DNA of 15,316 nucleotides from CAZEZY01 sp964516635 (GTDB lineage: Bacteria > Pseudomonadota > Gammaproteobacteria > Burkholderiales > Burkholderiaceae_C): NCBI GenBank assembly GCA_964516635.1, contig CAZEZY010000054.1, positions 1 to 15,316 on the forward strand, given 5' to 3'. Shown piece by piece: positions 1 through 7,212 of this stretch (the stretch's first letter is position 1; every line of letters starts with the position of its first letter). Below the pieces are notes generated by a model. It did no database searches. It was not told the DNA's origin and saw nothing but the letters and a program-made list of their open reading frames with translations. Position numbers and translations under genes: made by a program.

Positions 1-1
1 G

Positions 2-1009
2 GGCGAGACCTGGAAAACCGGCGGCGCTGCCACCTGGCTGGGCGGCACCTACGATCCCAAGACCGGTCTGGCCTATTTCGGCACCGGCAACCCCGGCCCG
101 TGGAACAGCCACGTGCGCAAGGGCGACAACCTGTACTCGGCCTCCACCGTGGCCATCGACGTCAAGACCGGCAAGATCGTCTGGCACTACCAGAACACCC
201 CGAACGACGGCTGGGACTATGACGGCGTGAACGAGTTCGTCACCTTCGACATGGACGGCAAGCGCATGGGCGCCAAGGCCGATCGCAACGGCTACTTCTA
301 CGTGAACGACGCCGCCACCGGCAAACTGGTCAATGCCTTCCCGTACGTGACCAAGACCACCTGGGCCAACGGCATTGACCTCAAGACCGGCCGTCCGAAT
401 TACGTCCCGGAAAACCGCCCAGGTGACCCGACTGGTCCTGGTGGCGATGGCAACAAGGGCAAGTCGGTGTTTGCGGCGCCGGCCTTCCTGGGCGGCAAGA
501 ACCAGCAGCCGATGGCCTACAGCCCCAAGACCGGTTTCTTCTATGTGCCGGCCAACGAGTGGGGCATGGAAATCTGGAACGAGCCGGTTACCTACAAGAA
601 AGGCGCGGCTTACCTGGGCGCTGGCTTCACCATCAAGCCGCTGTACGACGACTACATCGGCTCGCTGCGTGCGGTCAACCCCAAGACCGGCAAGATCGAG
701 TGGGAAGTCAAGAACGAGGCCCCGCTGTGGGGTGGCGTGCTGACCGCCGGCGATCTGGTGCTGTGGGGCACGCCTGAAGGCTTCCTGAAGGCCGCCGACG
801 CCAAGACCGGCAAGATCCTGTGGCAGTTCCAGACCGGTTCCGGCATCGTGGCGCCGCCCGTGACCTGGATGCAGGATGGTGAGCAGTACATCACCGTGGT
901 CTCTGGCTGGGGTGGTGCGGTGCCGCTGTGGGGTGGCGAAGTGGCCAAGAAGGTCAACTTCCTCGAGCAGGGCGGTTCCGTCTGGACCTTCAAGCTCTTC
1001 AAGCAGTGA
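2..1009 (+). CDS. PQQ-dependent alcohol dehydrogenase, PedE/PedH (QedA) type, C-terminal part
   Basis: Periplasmic quinoprotein that oxidises primary alcohols to aldehydes and passes electrons to a cytochrome c. The frame is open from the left edge, so the start, signal peptide and vicinal-cysteine loop lie outside; 335 residues are visible of about 600 expected. Recurrent beta-propeller Trp-docking segments are seen (DAKTGKILWQF, NPKTGKIEWEV). The stretch WDYDGVNEF holds the catalytic Asp (codon 215-217). Two residues on is a second Asp (221-223), where calcium enzymes carry Ala, Ser or Thr and lanthanide enzymes carry Asp. The C-terminus (GGAVPLWGG, then GGSVWTFKL) matches soluble type I enzymes of the QedA group and has no heme-c domain, so an external cytochrome is needed; candidates are encoded at 1108 and 11929. 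A hairpin and an intrinsic terminator follow directly. The family call is sure; metal preference is inferred. Confidence 0.96.
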   Translation, partial: GETWKTGGAATWLGGTYDPKTGLAYFGTGNPGPWNSHVRKGDNLYSASTVAIDVKTGKIVWHYQNTPNDGWDYDGVNEFVTFDMDGKRMGAKADRNGYFYVNDAATGKLVNAFPYVTKTTWANGIDLKTGRPNYVPENRPGDPTGPGGDGNKGKSVFAAPAFLGGKNQQPMAYSPKTGFFYVPANEWGMEIWNEPVTYKKGAAYLGAGFTIKPLYDDYIGSLRAVNPKTGKIEWEVKNEAPLWGGVLTAGDLVLWGTPEGFLKAADAKTGKILWQFQTGSGIVAPPVTWMQDGEQYITVVSGWGGAVPLWGGEVAKKVNFLEQGGSVWTFKLFKQ

Positions 1010-1017
1010 TGCGAATC

Positions 1018-1042
1018 CCGGTCAGGTCATCAACCTGACCGG
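1018..1042 (+). other. Strong stem-loop just after the alcohol dehydrogenase stop
   Basis: A perfect 9-bp inverted repeat, CCGGTCAGG and CCTGACCGG, with a 7-base loop, begins nine bases after the stop codon. No T-run follows, so by itself it is not a classical terminator. It could stabilise the 3' end of an abundant dehydrogenase mRNA or add to the terminator 17 bases further on. Confidence 0.7.
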
Positions 1043-1058
1043 TGGTTCGCCAGTCATG

Positions 1059-1101
1059 GCGCGCCCGTGGGCGGCAATGCCTGCCGGCGCGCTGTTTTTT
1101 T
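1059..1101 (+). terminator. Intrinsic terminator of the alcohol dehydrogenase gene
   Basis: The stem GCGCGCC (1059-1065) pairs with GGCGCGC (1086-1092). The 20-base loop can fold further, and a run of seven T follows at 1095-1101. It sits between the dehydrogenase stop and the cytochrome start. This also argues against any start for the cytochrome upstream of 1101. Confidence 0.85.
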
Positions 1102-1107
1102 GATCGA

Positions 1108-1455
1108 ATGGTGATGACGATGCACAAGCACATGTTCAACGGTTTCCTGGTGGTTGCGGCCATGGGCGCATTCGCTCCTCAGGCATCGGCAGCCGATGTG
1201 GCGGCCGTGGTGGAGCTGGCCAAGACCAGTGGCTGTTATTCCTGCCATGCCAATGCGGAAAAGATCGTTGGCCCATCCTTTGCGGCCATTGCCGAGCGGT
1301 ATGCCGGCGACAAGGACGCGGCCGCTTCCATCGCGCAGTCCATCCAGAACGGATCTCGCGGCAAATGGGGTCGAGTGCCCATGCCAGGTCATTCCAGCTT
1401 GAGCGCGGCCGATCTCAAGCGGTTGTCGGTATGGGTGCTGACCATCAAGCCCTGA
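1108..1455 (+). CDS. Small periplasmic cytochrome c, c-551/c-552 type
   Basis: Monoheme class I electron carrier. After a signal peptide ending near QASA/ADVAA, the mature part of about 87 residues has heme motif CYSCH (1234-1248), the segment KIVGPSF after it, and GRVPMP holding the Met axial ligand, close to the pattern of Pseudomonas c-551. The C-terminal helix (LKRLSVWVL) is complete. The reading frame extends up to 1042, but those codons lie in the terminator hairpins, so the real start is one of ATG 1108, 1114 or 1120. No convincing Shine-Dalgarno sequence separates them; 1108 is given as the longest. Its place after the dehydrogenase suggests it accepts electrons from that enzyme, although the terminator means it is transcribed by read-through or from its own promoter. 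It is convergent with the lipoprotein gene, 18 bases away. Confidence 0.92.
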   Translation: MVMTMHKHMFNGFLVVAAMGAFAPQASAADVAAVVELAKTSGCYSCHANAEKIVGPSFAAIAERYAGDKDAAASIAQSIQNGSRGKWGRVPMPGHSSLSAADLKRLSVWVLTIKP

Positions 1456-1473
1456 TGGGTTTCCAAGGGCGGC

Positions 1474-2190
1474 TCAGCGCCGCCATTCGGCATGCAGGAT
1501 GCCGCCCGTCATGAAGCCCGGGGGTACTTTTTCTTCACGTTCGAACCGGACCAGGCCTTTGCCCTGGCAGTACCACTCCCGGCTGATCAGGGGCACATCG
1601 CTAAAACCGTTCACCGGATCGGTGTAAAGGTTCAGAAAAGCCCGCCCCACCAGCTTCAGGCAGGGTCCGTGTTCAGAGCCATCGGCGAGTTTCAGCGTTT
1701 CATTCACCGACTCGATGCGCCACGTCATCTGGACCTTGTGGGTGTAGCGCAGTTCTCTCGGGTGTTCGTTGCGCCGCAAAATCAGGTAAGGCACCGTCGG
1801 CCCAGTCCATTCCTGCCCCACCTCGAACGGGGCTTTCAGCACCCAGACGGGTTCCGGATCGGCCGTGGGTTCGGCGTCGATGTCGGCCTGGGTGGCCACC
1901 CGGCGAATCCCGGATTCATCCACTCTGAACCAGTATCGGATGCCGGCCGAATGGTGGCGGGTCATCAGCGATTGACCCTCCCAGGCCAGCGGTCCCTCCG
2001 TGCGAAGCGTCCACGACTCTTCCGTGGGAAGCTCGTCGCTCTGATCCTCCCACGTCTTGACCTCGTACACCATCTGGTCTCCATCGCGGAGGGGAAACCA
2101 GTCATGTCCATGATTGGTCCGTCCGCAACCCGCCAGCAACGTGGTGGCCAAGATCAGCGGGACGAGTCTGTTGGGGTTCGCCATGCTCAT
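1474..2190 (-). CDS. Putative lipoprotein of unknown function, last gene of the pqq run
   Basis: 238 residues. The N-terminus has a hydrophobic stretch ending in lipobox LAGC (Cys 22), so a lipid-anchored periplasmic protein is likely; ATG 2184 two codons later is an alternative start. The rest is soluble, rich in Trp and charged residues, with no catalytic motif I recognise. The ATG overlaps the stop of the upstream gene in an ATGA (2187-2190), showing translational coupling. It therefore belongs to the same transcription unit as the ExbB/ExbD-like genes and probably pqqA-E. Function unknown; a role with the membrane module before it is inferred only from position. Confidence 0.85.
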   Translation of the reverse strand: MSMANPNRLVPLILATTLLAGCGRTNHGHDWFPLRDGDQMVYEVKTWEDQSDELPTEESWTLRTEGPLAWEGQSLMTRHHSAGIRYWFRVDESGIRRVATQADIDAEPTADPEPVWVLKAPFEVGQEWTGPTVPYLILRRNEHPRELRYTHKVQMTWRIESVNETLKLADGSEHGPCLKLVGRAFLNLYTDPVNGFSDVPLISREWYCQGKGLVRFEREEKVPPGFMTGGILHAEWRR

Positions 2191-2711
2191 TTCCCGGGTA
2201 ATTGGGCGCGCGGCACATCGCTCAGTTTGATCTGCACCTGATCGTTGTCGGCCGGACGCAGCCAGGGCAGTCCACCAGGGCTTCTGACGGGTGCCACGGT
2301 CCCCATCTGGCTGTTGCCATCACGCGCTTTTTTGAGGCCATCGGACAGAATACCCTGGAGGTCCTTTTGATAGGGCAACCGGTAGGCGCGTGGCATTTCC
2401 ACCGGCTGGTTGTCCTTCATGGGGTGCACCCACAGGTAGATGGCGCCGGGGTGATTGCGGCCAGGGCTGGGTTCATCGAACACCGCCGACAGCAGCATGA
2501 AACGCTCGGGCAGACGGTCTTCGGCGGGCCAGCCCGAAATGCCTTGCAGCGTCTGGTGGCTCAGCAGGTAGAAACCGCTGACCGTCAACACCAGTGCCGC
2601 TTTCAGCGACCAGTGCCAACGGGTGGCGAGGCAGAGAATGAGCAGCAGCCCGGCCAGCAAGGCATAGACCAGCGCCAGCCAGAGCAGTTCGTCAGATACG
2701 GCAGGAATCAT
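2187..2711 (-). CDS. Two-helix inner-membrane protein of unknown function
   Basis: 174 residues. Two hydrophobic helices at about 8-29 and 35-51 are followed by about 120 soluble residues, with segments such as GAIYLWVHPM and PRAYRLPYQKDL. I do not recognise a characterised family. It starts nine bases after the ExbD-like stop and overlaps the lipoprotein start by four bases, so it is expressed with both. The layout (channel-like protein, single-helix partner, two-helix protein, lipoprotein) resembles a small envelope complex. That reading is an inference; no substrate can be named. Confidence 0.85.
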   Translation of the reverse strand: MIPAVSDELLWLALVYALLAGLLLILCLATRWHWSLKAALVLTVSGFYLLSHQTLQGISGWPAEDRLPERFMLLSAVFDEPSPGRNHPGAIYLWVHPMKDNQPVEMPRAYRLPYQKDLQGILSDGLKKARDGNSQMGTVAPVRSPGGLPWLRPADNDQVQIKLSDVPRAQLPGK

Positions 2712-2720
2712 GATGAGGCA

Positions 2721-3332
2721 TTAAAGGCCAGCCCGCTGCACGATGGTCAGCGGCCGGGTGTTGATGTCGGTGACGCGCCCCGCGTCATCGAGCGAAAAAC
2801 GAACCATGGTTCGCTCGTCGCCCGGGCTGGGCAACTGCTGGGTGCCAGTGAACACGATCTCGGCCTGCGGGTTGACCTTGATGACTGTGACGGTCACGTC
2901 CACCGGCTGCTGGTCGTTGCTTTCGTAGTAGTGGGCATTGACCACGTATTCGCCGGGCACCAACCCCCGCAAGGTCACGATCTCCTGCCGGACGGTGCTT
3001 TCGATCACTCGACCATCCACCACCACGGTGTTGTTCTTGGCCCCACGGTCGTCACGGTCCAGGTGCAGCATGCCCGCATCCCGCTGTCGAAACCAGAGCA
3101 GTTTGCCTGCGGGGTCCAGCACCCAGGCGTCGACATCGTTGGGATTGCCATCGGGCCAGGCGACGGTGATCATGAATTCGGCCTTGGCGGGTACATCGCC
3201 TGCTTTGCGAGCTTGCGGATTGAACGCGATGAGGGCGATCACGAAGCACAGCACAAAGGCAATCAACATGTTGAACAACATGTCGTAGAACGGATCGGTC
3301 TCGGTGTCACGAACCCTTCGGCCGATCGCCAT
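2721..3332 (-). CDS. ExbD/MotB-like single-span protein with periplasmic domain
   Basis: 203 residues from ATG 3332, chosen because GGAG lies upstream at suitable spacing; an upstream in-frame start at 3407 would only add a Pro/Trp-rich tail inside the previous gene. A short cytoplasmic part leads into one membrane helix (about 17-37) opening PFYDMLF. The Asp at residue 17 matches the proton-channel Asp in the PFxD pattern of ExbD and TolR. The periplasmic part does not look like ExbD: it has DVDAWVLDPAG near 66-76 and GMLHLDRDDRG near 87-97, then a beta-rich GEYVVNAHYY region, suggesting a beta-sandwich with an acidic, perhaps metal-binding loop. It overlaps the ExbB-like gene by 26 bases. 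Channel-partner role is inferred; what it acts on is unknown. Confidence 0.85.
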   Translation of the reverse strand: MAIGRRVRDTETDPFYDMLFNMLIAFVLCFVIALIAFNPQARKAGDVPAKAEFMITVAWPDGNPNDVDAWVLDPAGKLLWFRQRDAGMLHLDRDDRGAKNNTVVVDGRVIESTVRQEIVTLRGLVPGEYVVNAHYYESNDQQPVDVTVTVIKVNPQAEIVFTGTQQLPSPGDERTMVRFSLDDAGRVTDINTRPLTIVQRAGL

Positions 3333-4077
3333 TCGGAGGCTCCGCTGGATTTTGAGGCAGGGATTGCAGGCCGCAGGCCAGGGTGTCGGCCACCAGGGTG
3401 TCGGCAAAGCGGTCCAGCCGCATCAGCTGCAAGCCGAGCAGGATGTTGCCCGTGAGCCCGGTGACGGTGGTCAGCAAGGCAATCCCCAGCCCGCCCGTGA
3501 GGTCGCGCAGAAGTCGGCTGGACTGGCTGGGATCGAAACTTTCGATCTGGCCGAGTTGCAGCGCCAGGATCGAGAAGCCGATGACCTTGCCCAGCAGGCC
3601 GAGTTTGAGCTGGATGCCGTTGAGCCACCAGGCCATTTCATGAGGCCCATGGGCCCGTTCGCCCAGCAACTGGAGCGAGAGGTCACCCGGCCGACCCTGC
3701 CCTGTGTGATGAAGGTACTCGTCGGCCCAGCCTGCATCTCCTGATGGGTGGTTCATGCCGATGGACTGACGAAGGCGATCGAGCCGTTGTCGTTCGATGC
3801 CCAGACGCCAGGCGCGGCGGCCCGCCCAGATCGAGCAGCCCATAAAGAGGGCCACGATCACCAGGGTCAGGCGGGTGGGGTCCGCCTCGACCAGTCGGTG
3901 CCAGGCACCCATGACCCAGAGGAGGTAGGCACCGAACGCGAGCAGGCCCATGTAGGCGAGCCACAGGAGGAAAAGTCCCTGTTCAGACTGTTCGATGGCC
4001 GTGGGCTTGTGGCCGGCCCCCGGGATGTGCTTCGAGAGCAAGGCGCCGAGCATGAACCTGTGTCGAGCGCCGGTCAT
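3307..4077 (-). CDS. MotA/TolQ/ExbB-like proton channel protein
   Basis: 256 residues. Hydrophobic helices are predicted at about 35-57, 69-86, 158-176 and 195-215. The C-terminal half has the family layout: LGLLGKVIGFS in one helix, then GGLGIALLTTVTGLTGN, like the conserved GLG(I/V)AL-TT helix lining the channel in ExbB and TolQ. Such proteins form pentamers around an ExbD/TolR/MotB dimer and use the proton gradient to drive movement in the periplasm; the gene for a matching partner follows directly, overlapping by 26 bases. The ATG overlaps the pqqE stop in an ATGA, so it is translationally coupled to PQQ synthesis. Family membership is well supported; the process it energises is unknown. 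Confidence 0.87.
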   Translation of the reverse strand: MTGARHRFMLGALLSKHIPGAGHKPTAIEQSEQGLFLLWLAYMGLLAFGAYLLWVMGAWHRLVEADPTRLTLVIVALFMGCSIWAGRRAWRLGIERQRLDRLRQSIGMNHPSGDAGWADEYLHHTGQGRPGDLSLQLLGERAHGPHEMAWWLNGIQLKLGLLGKVIGFSILALQLGQIESFDPSQSSRLLRDLTGGLGIALLTTVTGLTGNILLGLQLMRLDRFADTLVADTLACGLQSLPQNPAEPPNGDRPKGS

Positions 4078-5225
4078 CGGGTGGCCGTTTTCACCAGCCG
4101 TCGAGACTCGGTGTCGCTGCGGAACACAATCGGAATCGTGCGGCCTCTGGGTGCCTGTTTCACCAGTTGAACCACTTGGGCGTGATGGGCCGATTTGCCG
4201 CAGACGGGGTCAGCTTCGGTGGCGTCGCCCGTGATCAGGAAGGCCTGGCAGCGACAGCCGCCAAAATCCTTGTGGCGTTCATCGCATTCCCGGCAGGGTG
4301 CTTTCATCCAGCCATCGCCGCGGTAGGCGTTGAAGGCCTGGCTGCGTTGCCAGATGTCGGCGATCGAACGGGTTCTGACGTTGGGCAGCGACAATCCTGG
4401 CAGGTCGCGGGCGTTGTGGCATGGCATCGCCAATCCGTCGGGTGCCACCGACAGGAACACGGCGCCCCAGCCATTCATGCAGGCCTTGGGCCGTTCTTCG
4501 AAGTAGTCGGGCACGACGAACAGCACCCGGCATGGGTGTCCACCGGTCTGTGCAGCCTGTTCGGCCCGAAAGGCGTTGACCTCTGCCTCCGCCCGCTCCA
4601 GTTCTTCCCGGGTGGGCATGAGGTGGTCGCGATTGAGCCAGGCCCAGCCGTAATACTGCGTGTTGGCCAATTCGAGGTACTCCGCCTCCAGGGCCACCGC
4701 CATGTCGATGATCTTGCGCACATGAGGCAGGTTGTGCCGGTGCAGGACACAGTTCATCACCATCGGCCAGTCGTGCGACTTGATCAGACGGGCCACGCGT
4801 TGTTTCAGATCGAAGGTGCGGGTGTGGGAAAGGAAGTCATTGAGCTCCCGGGTCGAATCCTGGAATGACAGCTGGATGTGGTCCAGCCCGGCATCCTTCA
4901 GCCGCTGGGCGCGCGTTGCGTTGAGCCCAACGCCCGACGTGATGAGGTTGGTGTAGAAGCCCAGGTGGTGGGCCTCCTGGACCAGTTCCTCCAGATCGTC
5001 ACGCATCAAGGGCTCACCACCGGAGAATCCCAGTTGGGCGGCCCCCATGGCTCGGGCCTGCTGCATCACATCCACCCATTCGGCGGTGGAGAGCTCATCC
5101 TGAACACCTGCGTACTTCAGCGGGTTGTAGCAGAAGACGCAATGCAGGGGGCACCGGTAGGTCAATTCGGCCAGCAACCACAAGGGCGGGCCAGGTGCTG
5201 TCAGCGAATCATTCGATCCAGCCAC
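4074..5225 (-). CDS. pqqE: PqqE, radical SAM enzyme of PQQ synthesis
   Basis: Cytoplasmic radical SAM protein that cross-links the Glu and Tyr side chains of PqqA, presented by PqqD, in the first step of PQQ synthesis. It has 383 residues, as usual. The radical SAM cluster motif CPLHCVFC gives Cys 25, 29 and 32, followed by the SAM-binding GGEP at 69-72. The C-terminal SPASM region supplies auxiliary-cluster cysteines at 249, 269, 311, 314, 324, 326 and 342. The start is a GTG at 5225, supported by AAGGA seven bases upstream; it overlaps the end of pqqD by 17 bases. The stop overlaps the ExbB-like ATG. All key residues are present. Confidence 0.97.
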   Translation of the reverse strand: MAGSNDSLTAPGPPLWLLAELTYRCPLHCVFCYNPLKYAGVQDELSTAEWVDVMQQARAMGAAQLGFSGGEPLMRDDLEELVQEAHHLGFYTNLITSGVGLNATRAQRLKDAGLDHIQLSFQDSTRELNDFLSHTRTFDLKQRVARLIKSHDWPMVMNCVLHRHNLPHVRKIIDMAVALEAEYLELANTQYYGWAWLNRDHLMPTREELERAEAEVNAFRAEQAAQTGGHPCRVLFVVPDYFEERPKACMNGWGAVFLSVAPDGLAMPCHNARDLPGLSLPNVRTRSIADIWQRSQAFNAYRGDGWMKAPCRECDERHKDFGGCRCQAFLITGDATEADPVCGKSAHHAQVVQLVKQAPRGRTIPIVFRSDTESRRLVKTATR

Positions 5226-5478
5226 GGTGGCATCCTTCGGTTAACAACGCTCGGACCTGGTCCCCGATCCCCTGAACCGCGAAAGCCTGTTCCAGACTGG
5301 CCACCAGATCATCCACCGAGGTCTGGCCGTCGCAACGCTTCAGGATTTCGGCCGCACTGTCGTTCAGTTTCACCATGCCTTCGGGATACAGCAACACCCA
5401 GGCCGACTGCACGGGCTCGTACTGGAGCCGAAATCGCCGGTTCAGGCGTGGCTGCGCGGGAAGACTTGCCTCGGTCAT
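5209..5478 (-). CDS. pqqD: PqqD, PqqA-binding chaperone
   Basis: Small protein of 89 residues that binds the PqqA peptide and delivers it to PqqE. It shows the family pattern: an N-terminal region RLNRRFRLQYEPVQ, the strand pair AWVLLYPEGMVKLN, and the helix SAAEILKRCDG, then a C-terminal helical part. The length is that of a stand-alone PqqD, not fused to PqqC or PqqE. The start ATG overlaps the pqqC stop in an ATGA (5475-5478), which fixes the start; the longer open frame reaching 5673 only shadows pqqC. Confidence 0.95.
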   Translation of the reverse strand: MTEASLPAQPRLNRRFRLQYEPVQSAWVLLYPEGMVKLNDSAAEILKRCDGQTSVDDLVASLEQAFAVQGIGDQVRALLTEGCHRGWIE

Positions 5479-6212
5479 GACTGGCAGGCTTTCTCGATCC
5501 CGTCGAGCATGCTCCACAGGATGTCCAGCTTGAACTGCAGGATGTCCAGCGCACGTTCCTGCATCTCTCGTGTGCAGAAGTGGTCCAGCGTCACGGCCAG
5601 GCCATGCTCCACGTCGCGACTGGCCAGTGGAATGCGGCTGCGGAAATACGCGAGCCCCTCGGCATCGATCCACTGGTAATGGGTAGGCCAGGTGGCCAGA
5701 CGGTCCTTGTGGATCTGGGGCGCGAACATTTCGGTCAGCGACGAGCAGACGGCTTCCTGCCAGGGCGCGCGAGCGGCGAAATTCACATAGGCATCGCAGG
5801 CAAATCGCACCGCCGGCACCACGTGCTTCAAGGACCAGAGTTCATCGCGGTGGATGCCCACGGCTTCGCCCAGTCGGGTCCAGGCTTCGATCCCGCCAGC
5901 GGCCGAATCCTGATAGTCACCATGACCGTCGTGGTCGAGGATGCGCTCGATCCAGAGACGGCGATGGCTGCGGTCCGGCATGTTGGCCAGGATGGCGGCG
6001 TCCTTGCGGGGAATGCAGATCTGGTAGTAGAAACGGTTGGCCACCCAGCAACGGATTTCATCGGGTGTGCATCCACCGGCGTTCATGCGGACATTGAACG
6101 GATGGTGGATGTGGTAACCCCTGCCTTTGGCGCGTAACCGGGCCTCGAATTCGTCTCGACTCCAGGCACGAGCCTGATCTTCTGCCACGTGGGTGTGTTC
6201 CATCGGGTCCAT
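5475..6212 (-). CDS. pqqC: PqqC, PQQ synthase (final oxidation step)
   Basis: Cofactor-less oxidase that closes the ring and carries out the eight-electron oxidation of the last intermediate to PQQ with O2. The family blocks are complete: GRGYHIHHPFN, WVANRFYYQ, IPRKDAAILANMPDR, ILDHDG, GGIEAW, FACDAYVNFA, SSLTEMFAPQIH and LDHFCTREMQERAL, followed by the C-terminal helix ILQFKLDILWSMLDGIE. The start ATG 6212 is chosen over ATG 6263 because GAGG lies five bases upstream and it gives 245 residues, near the usual length; the extension would overlap pqqB. It lies seven bases after the pqqB stop and overlaps pqqD by four. Confidence 0.97.
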   Translation of the reverse strand: MDPMEHTHVAEDQARAWSRDEFEARLRAKGRGYHIHHPFNVRMNAGGCTPDEIRCWVANRFYYQICIPRKDAAILANMPDRSHRRLWIERILDHDGHGDYQDSAAGGIEAWTRLGEAVGIHRDELWSLKHVVPAVRFACDAYVNFAARAPWQEAVCSSLTEMFAPQIHKDRLATWPTHYQWIDAEGLAYFRSRIPLASRDVEHGLAVTLDHFCTREMQERALDILQFKLDILWSMLDGIEKACQS

Positions 6213-6219
6213 GGCTGCC

Positions 6220-7137
6220 TCAGAAAGTGATGTCCATGCCGTCGAAAGCGACTTCGATGCCACTGGCGCGCAGGGCCTGTCGCTGTGGGCCGTCGTCGAT
6301 CAGGATGGGATTGGTGTTGTTGATGTGGATGAGAATCTTCCGGGTGTGGGCAGGCAATCGGGCCAACCGTTCGATCATGCCGCCCGGTCCGGACTGGGGC
6401 AGATGTCCCATGTCGAGTGAGGTTTTGGTCGAAATGCCGAGTTGCTGCATTTCGTCGTGGGTCCAGCAGGTTCCGTCGACCAGCACCACCTCGCACTGCC
6501 CCATGAGCGATAGCAACTCATCGTCCAGGTGGGCCAGGCCAGGCGCATAGAACACCTGATGCCCGGTGACCGGATTGCGGATCCGCAATCCGATGTTGTC
6601 GCCGGGCCGGGGCGCGCCACGAAACGGCGAGTAAGGTGGCGGCTTGGAGGCCAGTGCCACGGCATGCAGTTCGAGACCGGGCAGTTCATCGACCTCGATC
6701 AGGCTGCCATCTGAAGCAATCACCTGCTGACGTGTCCCGCAGTAATGCGAAAGAATGCGGGTGATCGGAAAACCGTTGCCGATGTCGCTGAACACCTCGG
6801 CCGTGGCCAGCAGGGGCAGGGGGGTGCTGCGCTCGCGCAGCATCAGCAGGCCCGTGACGTGGTCGATCTGCGCGTCCATCAGCAGCACGGCCGCAATACC
6901 GCTGTCGCGCAAGGCGCGTGCCGGCTGGAGGGCGGGCGTGCGGGCAATCTGGGTGAGCAGATCGGGGGAGGCGTTGATCAGCAGCCAGTTCACGCCATCC
7001 GGGCTGACCGCGATGGATGACTGTGTTCGGGGCTGGGCCACAATGGTGCCCTGGCGCACCCCGGAACAGTTGGGGCAGTTGCAATTCCACTGAGGAAAGC
7101 CACCACCGGCTGCAGATCCGAGAACTTTCAACTGCAT
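6220..7137 (-). CDS. pqqB: PqqB, metallo-beta-lactamase-fold PQQ synthesis protein
   Basis: Member of the metallo-beta-lactamase fold needed for PQQ formation, thought to hydroxylate the PqqA-derived diamino acid intermediate. 305 residues, as usual. The start LKVLGSAAGGGFPQWNCNC is diagnostic, with the structural zinc cysteines at 19, 21 and 24. The active-site region shows DAQIDHVTGL in place of the classic HxHxDH, as is normal in PqqB. The C-terminus has ILIHINNTNPIL. The gene lies 75 bases after pqqA, with a terminator-like hairpin in the gap, so it is expected to be expressed less than pqqA. Confidence 0.97.
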   Translation of the reverse strand: MQLKVLGSAAGGGFPQWNCNCPNCSGVRQGTIVAQPRTQSSIAVSPDGVNWLLINASPDLLTQIARTPALQPARALRDSGIAAVLLMDAQIDHVTGLLMLRERSTPLPLLATAEVFSDIGNGFPITRILSHYCGTRQQVIASDGSLIEVDELPGLELHAVALASKPPPYSPFRGAPRPGDNIGLRIRNPVTGHQVFYAPGLAHLDDELLSLMGQCEVVLVDGTCWTHDEMQQLGISTKTSLDMGHLPQSGPGGMIERLARLPAHTRKILIHINNTNPILIDDGPQRQALRASGIEVAFDGMDITF

Positions 7138-7151
7138 GGAGACGGAACCCT

Positions 7152-7191
7152 AAAAAAAAGAGGGCGCGCTCGGCCAATCCGTGCGCGCCCT
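7152..7191 (-). terminator. Terminator-like hairpin between pqqA and pqqB (attenuator)
   Basis: Read on the minus strand, GGGCGCGC (7190-7183) pairs perfectly with GCGCGCCC (7169-7162), with an extra A-T pair at the base. The loop is 13 bases, and a run of eight T follows at 7159-7152. This is a textbook intrinsic terminator, 22 bases after the pqqA stop. Since pqqB has no visible promoter of its own, partial read-through would give much more pqqA message than pqqB-E. Confidence 0.88.
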
Positions 7192-7212
7192 GGCCGGATG
7201 ACCGGCGTGCAA

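Noticed and set aside
1042..1107. Longer N-terminus for the small cytochrome c
   Set aside because: These codons lie in the terminator stem and T-run; the signal peptide makes sense only from an ATG at 1108-1120.
2202..3455. 417-codon open frame on the plus strand
   Set aside because: It lies antisense to three coupled membrane/envelope genes, its translation is low-complexity with many Gln, His and Arg, and no protein family is recognisable.
5479..5673. N-terminal extension of PqqD
   Set aside because: It is a frame-shifted shadow of pqqC; the ATGA overlap and family length fix the start at 5478.
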